Source: Micromonospora olivasterospora
Lineage (GTDB): Bacteria > Actinomycetota > Actinomycetes > Mycobacteriales > Micromonosporaceae
Assembly (NCBI RefSeq): GCF_007830265.1
Contig: NZ_VLKE01000001.1
Coordinates: 2,852,001 to 2,916,000 of the forward strand
Length of the DNA stretch: 64,000 bases
Direction: 5' to 3'
Shown here: one piece after another, positions 32,320 through 40,320 of the stretch
Numbering within the stretch: position 1 is the stretch's first letter
Layout of the letters: the number at the start of each line of letters is the position of its first letter
Position numbers and translations under genes: made by a program
The notes under the pieces: generated by a model
The model's input: only the letters and a program-made list of their open reading frames with translations
The model's database searches: none
What the model was told of the DNA's origin: nothing

Positions 32320-32830
32320 CCCGTCCACCGTTCGGCCGTGCCGTGGGCGGTCTGCCGTACCGCGAAGTCGACGCCCGGGACGACCGACAGGGACCGGCCG
32401 GTCACCGTGCAGGTCACCTCGGTGGTGTCGGTCACGCACGCCGGGCCGGGCTGCTCCCAGCCGACCAGCCAGTCACCGGCGGTGGTGAGGAACGCGACGG
32501 CCCGCGCCTCCCCGGCGCCCGGCGGGGCCAGGTGGACGCGCTGCGCGTTGACCGCGGACTGCGCGGCGTTCAGCGCGGTGGCCCGGGCGACGAACCAGGC
32601 GGCGACCTGGATCGAGCCGAAGAGCAGCACCAGGATCGCCGGCATGACCACGGCCAGTTCCACCGGATTGGCGCCCCGGTCGGTTCCGTACCGGGTGAGC
32701 CGCCGCCCGGCGGCGGTGCGGCCCCGGCGGATGCTGAGCAGAGCGCGGCGCAGGGGCCGCCCGACCCGCGCGGGCCGGGCCGGTCGGCGGGTGCCGGCCG
32801 GCTCCGCTCCGCGAGCGCGGGTCGAGCCAT
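32316..32830 (-). CDS. TadE-family minor pilin (frameshifted leader)
   Basis: The main part has RGANPVELAVVMPAILVLLFG, a TadE-type processing site (Gly, then Glu at +5) and membrane helix, and a periplasmic domain with two Cys (GPACVTDTTEVTCTVTG). In this frame the leader is open but lacks a start until GTG 32663 at the helix itself. The natural ATG at 32830 (MARPALAERSRPAPADRP) is in a different frame, and a one-base shift near 32761-32791 joins it to GRPLRRALLSIRRGR ahead of the helix. Six bases separate it from the Flp gene. Confidence 0.68.
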
Positions 32831-32835
32831 GCGGG

Positions 32836-33048
32836 TCAGCTCCCGGCGCCGGGGGCGGTGTTGTTCGGGATGGCGTTCATCCAGTCGTTGGCCTTGGTCA
32901 GGGCCAGCGCGGTGACGGCCATCGCGACGGCGACCAGGCCGAAGATGATCACGGCGGTCGGCACGGGACTGTCGCCGCGCTCGCCGTCACGGCGCAGCTC
33001 GGCCAGCCGTGTCCGCAGCGCGACGTGCAGGTAGGCGATAAAACTCAT
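32836..33048 (-). CDS. Flp-type major pilin candidate
   Basis: 70 residues with a charged leader (ALRTRLAELRRDGERGDS) and one hydrophobic helix (AVIIFGLVAVAMAVTALAL), ending NDWMNAIPNNTAPGAGS. Size and layout fit an Flp pilin or Flp-like DUF4244-type protein, but the Glu at +5 of classical Flp pilins is absent. The ATG has GAAGGAG upstream. Located right after tadC in the Tad operon, as Flp pilins usually are. Confidence 0.7.
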   Translation of the reverse strand: MSFIAYLHVALRTRLAELRRDGERGDSPVPTAVIIFGLVAVAMAVTALALTKANDWMNAIPNNTAPGAGS

Positions 33049-33073
33049 GACGGTGCTCCTTCTCGGGGTGGGT

Positions 33074-33943
33074 TCACAGCCGGGCGACGAACGGGTAGAC
33101 CATGAAGCCGAGCAGGACGAAGACCAGCAGCGACCCGGGGATGTCCAGCCGACTGGTCACCGCCTCGGCGCGGGCGAGGTTGTCGGTGCGGATCTGGTCG
33201 CGCAGCGAGTCGGCCCGGCTGCGCAGCGTCTCGTGCACCTGCGCCCCCTCCCTGCCGGACGAGCGCATGATCGCCCCCACGTCGCCCAGTTCCGGGATGC
33301 CGATCTTCTCGGCCAGCTCGCGCAGCTCGTCCCAGGGCGAGTGCATCTGCATCTGGGCGATCCGCAGCGACTCCCGGATCCGGTCGAACACCCAGCCGTC
33401 GCAGATCGCCGCCGCCCGTTCGAGGGCCTGCACCGGGCCGTGCGCAGCGGAGAGCTGCAACGCGACCAGGTCCAGGTAGGTGCAGACCGCCTGGCGGAAC
33501 TCGTCCCGGGCGGCGGCCGCGCGCACCAGCACGGCGCGGTGCGCCAGCAGGGCGGCGACCAGTGCCATCCCCAGGCTCCCCAGCACCGGTACGACCACCG
33601 GGACCGACCCCCCGCCGAGGAACAGCAGGGTCGCCGCGAGGGTCGGCGCGACCAGCCCGACGAGCGCGGACAGCAGCACGGACAGGGCGTACTGCTCGGG
33701 GGTCTGGTCGATCAGCGCGAGCTGCCGGTGCGGCGGGCGCAGCCAGCGGGCGAACCCGCCGATCCAGTCGAGGCTCCGCCCGGCCGGGGCGACCCGGGCG
33801 GCGCCCGGCGGCTGGTGCAGCCGGCGCAGGGCGGGGCCGAGCGCGGGGGTGGCCGGCAGCGCCTCGCGGACCACCAGGAACACCCCGAGCCCCACCGCCG
33901 CGCCGCCGCCGACGGCAAGGGTGAGCTGCCAGTTGAGGATCAT
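33074..33943 (-). CDS. tadC: TadC-like type II/IV secretion inner membrane protein
   Basis: 289 residues, T2SSF (GspF-like) fold. Two membrane helices occur in the first 130 residues, followed by the cytoplasmic domain (EFRQAVCTYLDLVALQLSAA, DRIRESLRIAQMQMHSPWDEL, ELGDVGAIMRSSGREGAQV) and a last helix (IPGSLLVFVLLGFMVYPFV). Partner of TadB in the platform that couples the ATPase to pilus extrusion. Separated from tadB by the 57-bp repeat array; the ribosome site AAAGGGGGC lies just after the array. Confidence 0.88.
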   Translation of the reverse strand: MILNWQLTLAVGGGAAVGLGVFLVVREALPATPALGPALRRLHQPPGAARVAPAGRSLDWIGGFARWLRPPHRQLALIDQTPEQYALSVLLSALVGLVAPTLAATLLFLGGGSVPVVVPVLGSLGMALVAALLAHRAVLVRAAAARDEFRQAVCTYLDLVALQLSAAHGPVQALERAAAICDGWVFDRIRESLRIAQMQMHSPWDELRELAEKIGIPELGDVGAIMRSSGREGAQVHETLRSRADSLRDQIRTDNLARAEAVTSRLDIPGSLLVFVLLGFMVYPFVARL

Positions 33944-33957
33944 CGGCGCCCCCTTTC

Positions 33958-34230
33958 GTTCGCGACTGCGGGGCTCCGCTTCGCTGCACTCCTCGCGCTC
34001 ACGGTGCCTTCTTTGTTCGCGACTGCGGGGCTCCGCTTCGCTGCACTCCTCGCGCTCACGGTGCCTTCTTTGTTCGCGACTGCGGGGCTCCGCTTCGCTG
34101 CACTCCTCGCGCTCACGGTGCCTTCTTTGTTCGCGACTGCGGGGCTCCGCTTCGCTGCACTCCTCGCGCTCACGGTGCCTTCTTTGTTCGCGACTGCGGG
34201 GCTCCGCTTCGCTGCACTCCTCGCGCTCAC
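33958..34230. repeat. 57-bp tandem repeat array, 4.8 copies
   Basis: Four exact 57-bp units (33958, 34015, 34072, 34129) and a fifth cut at 45 bases (34186-34230). The unit begins GTTCGCGACTGCGGGGCTCC and ends GGTGCCTTCTTT. It lies exactly between the tadB stop and the tadC start; the tadB TGA is inside the last copy. The unit resembles single copies that follow genes in Micromonospora genomes, as I recall, here expanded in tandem. Translation of either strand gives only low-complexity sequence. Confidence 0.95.
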
Positions 34231-35129
34231 GCGATCGCCTCCGCCGGGTCGGGGGCGGGCAGGAACCGCGCCGGCCTGGGCGGCTGGCTCATCGACCGCA
34301 CCCAGGCCAGCAGGCCGACGAACGCCGCGCCGAGCACCGCCATCACGAGCTGCCCGACCGGCGTGCCGTACGGGCGGACGTACTCGGTGTTGACCAGCCC
34401 GTACGCCAGGGTCAGCAGGGTCATGCCGGTGAGGAAGCGGACGGCGAACCGCGGCTGGGTGCGCTTGGCCTCGATCTCCCGCCGGGTGGCGACCTCGGCC
34501 GCGGCGGCGCTCGCGATCGAGCCGAGTACGTCGCCGAGTCGTTCGCCCCGGTCGCTCAGGTGCAGGATCAGCGCCGCCACCACCTGGTCGCAGACCGGGT
34601 CGGCGATGTCGTCCGCGAACGCGAGCAGGGCGGACCGGGCCAGCCAGCCGGCCTGGAGCCGGGCGGCGAGCAGCCGTACCTCCTCCTCGATCTCCTCCGG
34701 GACGGTGGCGATGGTGCCGATGATGGCCTGCTGGAGGCCCTGGCCGGTGGCCGAGACGTCCTTGAGCCGGCGGGTCCACTCGCCGACCGCCTCGATCCGG
34801 GCGATGGCCCGCTGTTCCGTCCGGCCGACGGAGAACAGCCACGGCGTGCCAGGCACCGCCACGCCGACCAGCAGCCCGACCACCGGCAGCCCGGTGAGCA
34901 GGAAGGTCAGCGCGCCGGCCAGCACCGCGCCGCCGAGCAGCAGTTGGTGGTGGCGTTGCTCGCGGGGGGTGGCGCCGGGGCCGAGCCAGAGCCGGCGCAG
35001 CCCGCGCCCGGCGCCCGGGGCCGGGCCGGACGGCCGGGTGGTGCCGACGAGCGCCACCACGGCGAGCACCAGACCGGCGACGCAGGCGGCGCCGGAGACC
35101 ATCGCGATCAGCTCGACGTTCGCGCTCAC
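34227..35129 (-). CDS. tadB: TadB-like type II/IV secretion inner membrane protein
   Basis: 300 residues, GspF-like. N-terminal helix (LIAMVSGAACVAGLVLAVVAL), further helices (LLLGGAVLAGALTFLLTG, VVGLLVGVAVPG), the cytoplasmic domain (EWTRRLKDVSATGQGLQQAI, GERLGDVLGSIASAAAAEV, TRREIEAKRTQPRFAVRFL) and two C-terminal helices. Forms the platform with TadC. GTG at 35129 overlaps the tadA stop (GTGA). The stop codon lies in the repeat array. Confidence 0.88.
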   Translation of the reverse strand: MSANVELIAMVSGAACVAGLVLAVVALVGTTRPSGPAPGAGRGLRRLWLGPGATPREQRHHQLLLGGAVLAGALTFLLTGLPVVGLLVGVAVPGTPWLFSVGRTEQRAIARIEAVGEWTRRLKDVSATGQGLQQAIIGTIATVPEEIEEEVRLLAARLQAGWLARSALLAFADDIADPVCDQVVAALILHLSDRGERLGDVLGSIASAAAAEVATRREIEAKRTQPRFAVRFLTGMTLLTLAYGLVNTEYVRPYGTPVGQLVMAVLGAAFVGLLAWVRSMSQPPRPARFLPAPDPAEAIA

Positions 35130-36667
35130 CGGGCCACCGCCGGTGTGAGGCGGCTGTGCCGGGGACGCTGCCAGGCGCCCGCGCCGGCCTCGATCCACCG
35201 GCCCAGCAGGCGGGCGTCGTAGCCCACCCGGAGCAGTTGGTCGCGGACGCGTTCGGGCAGGTGGCGGGGGATCGCCCGGCCGTCCGGGCCGGGACCGAAG
35301 ACGGTGGTGGTGACGATCCGGTTGCCCTCGCCGACTCCGATCACCTCCTCGACGTGGGAGACGAACCGGTGCTTGCGCCCGCCGATCGCGGTCTCGTCCT
35401 CGACGGAGACGTAGACGATCAGGTCGAGGGCGTTGCCGGCCATCCGGCGCGCCTGGTCGACCGTCATCTCCCGGCCGTGGGCGAGCGCCAGCTCGACGAT
35501 CCGCTCGCCGACCCCGGCGGGGGTGCGGGCGTGGATCGTGCACATCGAGCCCCGGCTGGTGGTCATCGCCTGGAGCATCGGGACGATCTCCCGGGACCGC
35601 ACCTCGCCGACGACGATCCGCAGCACCCCCATCCGTAGCGCGACGGGGATCAGGTCGGCGATCGTCACCTCACCGGCCGGCCGGCCGTCCAGCCCGCGTT
35701 CGCCGTGCCCCTCGCGCGCCTCGAAGCTCATCACCGCCCGGTGCCGGGAACCGCGCCGGGCCGGCAGCAGCTCCCGGCTCTCCTCCAGCAGCACGTACGG
35801 CTCGTCGGCCGGGATCTCGTCCATCAGGGCCCGGACCACCGTGGTCTTGCCCGCCCCGGCCAGCCCGGCGACCATGATGTTGAGCCCGGCCCGCATGGAG
35901 GCCCGGAGGAAGTCCCGCAGCAGCGGGTCGATCATCTCGTCCAGGTCGCCCCGGCCGCCAGCCAGGTCGTCGAGGCTCACCTCGAGGGTGTTGTGCTTGC
36001 GGATCACCGCGTACGGGCGGTGGCTGACCAGGAACACCGCGGCCAGCCGGCTGCCGTCCGGCAGTTGCAGGTCCAGCGTCGGCTTGGACGTGGACAGCGA
36101 GCGCTCGGTCGCCCCGGCCCGGCGGGCCGCCGCCTGCAGGATCTCCACCAGTTCGTCGTCGCTGTCGGCGATCGGTTCGGCCCAGTCGACTCCGCCGCCG
36201 TGCCGGGTGATGCGCACCTGGTCGCAGCCGAGGATGTGCACCTCCTCGATGGTGCCGTCGACCAGCAGCGTCTGGAGCCGGCCGAGGCCGGCCAGCTCGG
36301 CGGTCACCTGGTCGAGCAGCAGCCGCTCCTCCCCGGCGGGCATCGGCGTGCCGGCCCGGCGGACCGCGTCGGCGTACTCGGCGACCACCGCGACGGCGAG
36401 CCGGGCCCGCTCGACCTCCTCGGCGTCGGCGTCGAACTCCCGGCCGCGCTGCCACAGGGTGAGCCGCTCGCTCAGCTCCCGGCGCAGCTCCCGCACCACC
36501 GCGAAGTCGACCCGCGGCCGGGCCGCCGGGGGCGCCGCGGGCGGCGCGGAGACGGAAGATGGCGCGGGCTGGTGCCGCCCGTTCGGCGGTGGCAGCGGCG
36601 GCGCGGTCGAGGTCGCGCCGGGCTGCTGGGGGCCGCGGGGGTCGTGCGAGACGGGCTCAAAGCGCAT
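35126..36667 (-). CDS. tadA: TadA/CpaF pilus assembly ATPase
   Basis: 513-residue secretion ATPase powering Flp pilus assembly. A Pro-rich N-terminal tail of about 50 residues is followed by the CpaF N-terminal domain (ELAGLGRLQTLLVDGTIEEV) and the RecA-like core: Walker A GLAGAGKTT near residue 274, Asp box EPYVLLEESREL, Walker B RIVVGEVRSREI, and TTSRGSMCTIHA with the His box. It overlaps the upstream TadZ-like gene by 11 bp. Confidence 0.93.
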   Translation of the reverse strand: MRFEPVSHDPRGPQQPGATSTAPPLPPPNGRHQPAPSSVSAPPAAPPAARPRVDFAVVRELRRELSERLTLWQRGREFDADAEEVERARLAVAVVAEYADAVRRAGTPMPAGEERLLLDQVTAELAGLGRLQTLLVDGTIEEVHILGCDQVRITRHGGGVDWAEPIADSDDELVEILQAAARRAGATERSLSTSKPTLDLQLPDGSRLAAVFLVSHRPYAVIRKHNTLEVSLDDLAGGRGDLDEMIDPLLRDFLRASMRAGLNIMVAGLAGAGKTTVVRALMDEIPADEPYVLLEESRELLPARRGSRHRAVMSFEAREGHGERGLDGRPAGEVTIADLIPVALRMGVLRIVVGEVRSREIVPMLQAMTTSRGSMCTIHARTPAGVGERIVELALAHGREMTVDQARRMAGNALDLIVYVSVEDETAIGGRKHRFVSHVEEVIGVGEGNRIVTTTVFGPGPDGRAIPRHLPERVRDQLLRVGYDARLLGRWIEAGAGAWQRPRHSRLTPAVAR

Positions 36668-37457
36668 GCGGCACCCCCTGCGCCGCCGGCCAGGCCAGCC
36701 GGGCCCGGCGCCGGTCGAGCAGCGCGCGGATCGGCACCTCCAGGGCGCCGGCGGCGCGCATCAGCGGCCGTCCGGCCCGCACGGTCCCGCCGAGGGTGAG
36801 CACCTCGGCCGTACGCGGGTCGTCCGGCAGTCGCGCGATCACCGGCAGCCCCAGCGCCTTGCTGATCTCGCCGCTGGCGTGCCCGTCGCCGACCGGCAGC
36901 AGCCGCAGGGTGCCCGGCGGGACGCGGTGCTCGGTGAAGTCCCGCTGGATCGTCCGGACCATCGCCCGGGTGGCGGAGAGGTCGGGCAGCTTCGCCCGGG
37001 TGACCAGGAGCACCACGGCGGCGGCACGCAGGATCGGCCACGGCGGGCCGGTGACCTGGAGCCGGCCGCAGTCCACCAACACGTCGTACGGCGGCTCGCC
37101 GCGCTCCAGCCCGAGGAAGTAGTCGGTGAACCGCTGCCAGAGCGGGGTGACGCTGCCGGCCTGGGCCGGGTCGACGACCCCGGGCAGCAGCAGCCGTTCC
37201 CGGCGGGGCGCGTCCAGGTCGACGAGCTGCGACCAGAACGCGCTCTCCAGGCTGCCGTCGCGCAGCTCGCCGACGGCCAGCTCGCCGATGCCCCGGGGGC
37301 CGTCGAGCGCGCCGCCGAGGTAGCCGGCGAGGACCGAGCCGCCGGACGGGTCGCACTCGGCGAGCACCAGCCGCCGGTGCCAGGTCAGGGCGCAGGCCAG
37401 CGCGGCGGTGGTGACGCCGGGCGAGCCCTTGGCCGAGACCAGCGCGATGACCGCCAT
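36657..37457 (-). CDS. TadZ/CpaE-like ParA ATPase
   Basis: 266 residues. MAVIALVSAKGSPGVTTAALACAL has the deviant Walker A lysine position of MinD/ParA (KGSPGVTT); LVLAECDPSGGSVLAGYLGG follows as switch I, and DVLVDCGRLQ as Walker B. Such ATPases place the pilus machinery at a cell pole or septum. In actinomycetes the equivalent is often annotated Ssd or CpaE-like. The N-terminal receiver domain of full CpaE is absent. Confidence 0.85.
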   Translation of the reverse strand: MAVIALVSAKGSPGVTTAALACALTWHRRLVLAECDPSGGSVLAGYLGGALDGPRGIGELAVGELRDGSLESAFWSQLVDLDAPRRERLLLPGVVDPAQAGSVTPLWQRFTDYFLGLERGEPPYDVLVDCGRLQVTGPPWPILRAAAVVLLVTRAKLPDLSATRAMVRTIQRDFTEHRVPPGTLRLLPVGDGHASGEISKALGLPVIARLPDDPRTAEVLTLGGTVRAGRPLMRAAGALEVPIRALLDRRRARLAWPAAQGVPHAL

Positions 37458-37459
37458 GC

Positions 37460-38116
37460 TCAGGCCGCCTTGGTCAGCACGACCGCCACCCGGTCCTGGG
37501 CGGCCAGCGCCACCACGGCCGGCACGTCCCGGGCGGCGAGCGCCACGTACAGCACCACCTTGCTGGTCTCCGGGGTGGCGGTGTCGATCACGGTGCCCTC
37601 GAACCGGGTGCCGCCCGCCGACTGGCCCGTGGCCCCGCGGTCGGGGGTGCTGACCAGCAGCACCCGGTCGCCGGGGTGCAGCCGCTTCGCCGGCACCTGG
37701 CCGTGGCCGAGGTCGAGCGCGATCTGCTGCTGGCCGGGGCCGAGCAGCGGGTCGTCGGTGAGCTGGCCGAGGGTGAGCAGGGTGCCCGGGGCCAGCGCCA
37801 CGGCGGCCCGCTTGCCCACCACGTCGCGCAGCCTGCCGGCCGGCACCGGCCGCAGCCCCTGACCGCCGGCCACCTGCACCGTGATCAGGTCGTCCGCGCT
37901 GAGCGTCCGGCCCACCTCGACCGGGCGGGCCACCGCGAGGTAGCTCCCGGTGGCCCGGACGGAGGTGACCGCGAACGCCGCGCCGAGTCCGCCGAGGGCG
38001 ATCAGCAGGACGGCGAGGCCGAGCAGGCCGGGGCGGACCCGGCGCTGCCGGACCACCCTGGGCGGGGCGACCGGCGCGTCCACCGGGCCCGTACCGTTGC
38101 GCGTCGCGAGACTCAC
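37460..38116 (-). CDS. SAF-domain pilus assembly protein (CpaB/RcpC-like)
   Basis: 218 residues: one N-terminal membrane helix (GLLGLAVLLIALGGLGAAFAV) and a SAF domain (ARPVEVGRTLSADDLITVQV, DVVGKRAAVALAPGTLLTLGQL), then a beta-rich tail. In Gram-negatives CpaB/RcpC supports the secretin; here, with no outer membrane, it may act in the wall zone. GTG at 38116 overlaps the preceding stop. Confidence 0.85.
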   Translation of the reverse strand: MSLATRNGTGPVDAPVAPPRVVRQRRVRPGLLGLAVLLIALGGLGAAFAVTSVRATGSYLAVARPVEVGRTLSADDLITVQVAGGQGLRPVPAGRLRDVVGKRAAVALAPGTLLTLGQLTDDPLLGPGQQQIALDLGHGQVPAKRLHPGDRVLLVSTPDRGATGQSAGGTRFEGTVIDTATPETSKVVLYVALAARDVPAVVALAAQDRVAVVLTKAA

Positions 38117-39171
38117 CGGGTCACCACCTGAAGTTCGTCGATCTGGATCTGTGCCGTGCCGCTGGTCCGGGTCTGGGTGATCTCGCCGCTCTGGCCGCCG
38201 CCTTCCCACGTCACGGTCCAGAACGTGGTGGCGCTGACGTCGTACGTGTCGGCCCGCGGGTAGCCGTCGTAGCCGCAGTCCGGGGAGGGCTGGCCGGCAT
38301 GCGCGCCGTTCACCTCGTACGGGGTGCCGGGGCCGTGGCATTCCACCTTCTCGCCGTTGTCCATGTCCCAGACGATCCGGTCGACCTTCGCGGTGATGCT
38401 CACCGTCAGGCCGCGGTCGGAGGCGGACGCGTCCAGCGGGCCGAAGTAGTGCACGCCCGGGCTGGCCCACATCCACACGGGCAGGCCGACCAGGCCGGGG
38501 CCCTTGCTCTTGCGCGGGGCGACGCTCAGCCGGGGCGGCAGCAGCGAGATCGAGGCGAGCGCGCGCCGGGCCAACTCCTCCGGGTCGGGCGGGGTGCCGT
38601 ACCCGGGCGGCGGGGCGTCGCGCAGCTCCGCGTGCCAGTTGCCCAGCTCGCCGCCGTTGCAGGTGACCTCGTACCACTGCTTGCCCTCGGGCGTGTCGGG
38701 CGGCTGCTGGGCGAACAGCTTGTAGTAGCAGCCGCTGCCGTTGTCGAACCAGCCGAGGAGGTCGTCGTAGCAGGGGATGACGCGGCCGTTCCACTGGCAC
38801 TTGCCGCCGCCGTCGGAGCCGCCGCCGTCCCCGGGGTCCCCGCCGTCGCCGGGCCTGGCCGGGGTGCCCGGGTCGTCGTCCCAGACGTTGCAGTCGTGCT
38901 GGCCGACCGGGCACTCGATGCCACCGGCCCGGGCCGCCCGCGCGGTCGTGGCCGCGGCGGCGGGCGGCGCGGCCGCCGCGGCGAGCAGCAGGGCCAGGCC
39001 GATCCCGGCGAGCCGCCGTGCCGCGCGGAGCCGCGCGTCGCCGGCCGTCCGGGCAGCCGCGAGCCGGCCGGGCCGGCGGGACGCCCCGGCCGCGCGGGAC
39101 CGGGCGGCCGGCGAGCCGACGCCGGTCCCCGGCGCGGTGCCCGGGACGTCCCCTCCTCCCCAGGTCAGCAC
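38113..39171 (-). CDS. Secreted protein of the Tad locus, unknown function
   Basis: 352 residues. After a basic N-terminus comes a signal-type hydrophobic stretch (LAGIGLALLLAAAAAPPAAA). The mature part begins with two Cys (IECPVGQHDC), a Gly/Asp-rich spacer (PGDGGDPGDGGGSDGGG), then a Cys/Trp/Tyr-rich region (KCQWNGRVIPCYDDLLGWF, GCYYKLF). The C-terminal beta-rich domain has two more Cys (VECHGPGTPY, PDCGYDGYPR) and a final ATTFWTVTWEGGGQSGEI region. At least six Cys suggest disulfides. Related proteins in actinomycete Tad loci are wrongly called ATP/GTP-binding. GTG at 39171 overlaps the upstream lipoprotein gene. Confidence 0.72.
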   Translation of the reverse strand: MLTWGGGDVPGTAPGTGVGSPAARSRAAGASRRPGRLAAARTAGDARLRAARRLAGIGLALLLAAAAAPPAAAATTARAARAGGIECPVGQHDCNVWDDDPGTPARPGDGGDPGDGGGSDGGGKCQWNGRVIPCYDDLLGWFDNGSGCYYKLFAQQPPDTPEGKQWYEVTCNGGELGNWHAELRDAPPPGYGTPPDPEELARRALASISLLPPRLSVAPRKSKGPGLVGLPVWMWASPGVHYFGPLDASASDRGLTVSITAKVDRIVWDMDNGEKVECHGPGTPYEVNGAHAGQPSPDCGYDGYPRADTYDVSATTFWTVTWEGGGQSGEITQTRTSGTAQIQIDELQVVTR

Positions 39172-39731
39172 GGCTGGTCCTCGTGGGCGACGCCGGCGCT
39201 GATCAGCCAGCGGCCGTCCGGGTACCGGGTGGCGGTCGCCGTCGCCAGGTGCCGGCCCCCGCCGGAGCCGGGAACGACCCGTTTCGTCTTCGCGTAGACC
39301 AGGCGGTAGCCGGTGGCGTCCAGGCAGTCCTGGATCTCGACGGTCGCCGGGACGGTGTCCAGGCTGACGGCGGTGACGGTCGGGTCGGAGACGAGCGTTC
39401 CGGTACGCATCGCGCCGTGCTCCTTCGCTTCGCGAATTGACAGACGAACCCGGGTCAGCAACGGATCGGCCAGGAATCTGGCCAGTTCCGGATCGTGCGG
39501 ATCGGCGCGCCGGCTGGCCGTACGGGATGCCGCGAGATATCCGGAATAGGCGGCGAGCGCCGCTTCGCGGGCCGCCCGTTCGTCCGCCGCGGAGTGCGTC
39601 GGGGTGGCCGTCTCCGCCACCGGGAGCGGCTCGGCGGTCGCCTCGGGTGCCGTGCCGCAGGCGGCGACCGGGCCGGCGGCCAGGGCCGCGACCAGGAAAA
39701 TCGTCCACCGGCCGGGATGCCGTGCTCGCAA
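39165..39731 (-). CDS. Lipoprotein at the head of the Tad operon
   Basis: 188 residues. The leader LRARHPGRWTIFLVAALAAGPVAAC has a lipobox ending at Cys25. The mature part has a Thr/Pro/Ala spacer, a helical segment (ALAAYSGYLAASRTASRRAD) and a beta-rich domain resembling small NTF2-like proteins (VEIQDCLDATGYRLVYAK, GRWLISAGVAHED). TTG at 39731 is chosen because AAGGAGG lies eight bases upstream; longer forms lack a ribosome site. First gene of the operon. Confidence 0.75.
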   Translation of the reverse strand: MRARHPGRWTIFLVAALAAGPVAACGTAPEATAEPLPVAETATPTHSAADERAAREAALAAYSGYLAASRTASRRADPHDPELARFLADPLLTRVRLSIREAKEHGAMRTGTLVSDPTVTAVSLDTVPATVEIQDCLDATGYRLVYAKTKRVVPGSGGGRHLATATATRYPDGRWLISAGVAHEDQPC

Positions 39732-40320
39732 CGCCGCGCCTCCTTGCTGGCGACCCGGGGCCGGCCCACCCGCTGCCTCCGGGTGTGCGGCAGCGCGACC
39801 GGATGTCAGTCGCCCGGCCTTTCCGCGCCGCCACTGCATTTACCTGCGCTGATCTTTTTGGGATTCGTGAATCGGTATCCTCGTTCGGCCTCCGACGCCT
39901 TGTCCGGGGTTGCGTCGTACCCAAGGGGCGAGCATAGGCTGACGCTCAGCGATGCAACAGAGGTAATTTGCGCGAACACGCTGAGTGATGATCGGTGGTG
40001 GTGGCGGATGGCGCGACTCGGCACCGGTCGGGCGCGGTCATGGCGGTTTCCGGGCCGGGTGGCGATGGCCGTCGCGCCCGCTCCGGGTGTCCGGCAGAGG
40101 CGTCCATTCCGGGTGAAAGGTCGACCCGCCGGGGGTGATCGGCCCGCCCTGTCCCGATCGGTGGGGCGCGCCGGCCAGTTCGCGTACCGGCCCGCCTCGT
40201 CGGGCGCAAGGGCCTCCGGCGAGGCGGCGGCGGGCGGGTTTCCGCGCCATCCGCTACACGAAGGTCAGCGCAAAACTACCCAGCGTGATGTCCGCGAGGT
40301 GTCCCGGTCGGGAGGCAGCC
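39732..40320. promoter_or_regulatory. Divergent region between the Tad operon and prepilin peptidase
   Basis: 589 bp without a convincing gene. The stretch about 39840-39990 is less GC-rich (CTGATCTTTTTGGGATTCG, AACAGAGGTAATTTGCG) and is the likely place for promoters of the Tad operon. I find no clear operator. Confidence 0.4.

Noticed and set aside
33958..34230. Possible CRISPR array or repeat protein
   Set aside because: Units are contiguous 57-mers with no unique spacers and no cas genes. Reading either strand gives only Ser/Arg or Ala/Lys low-complexity sequence continuing from neighbouring frames.
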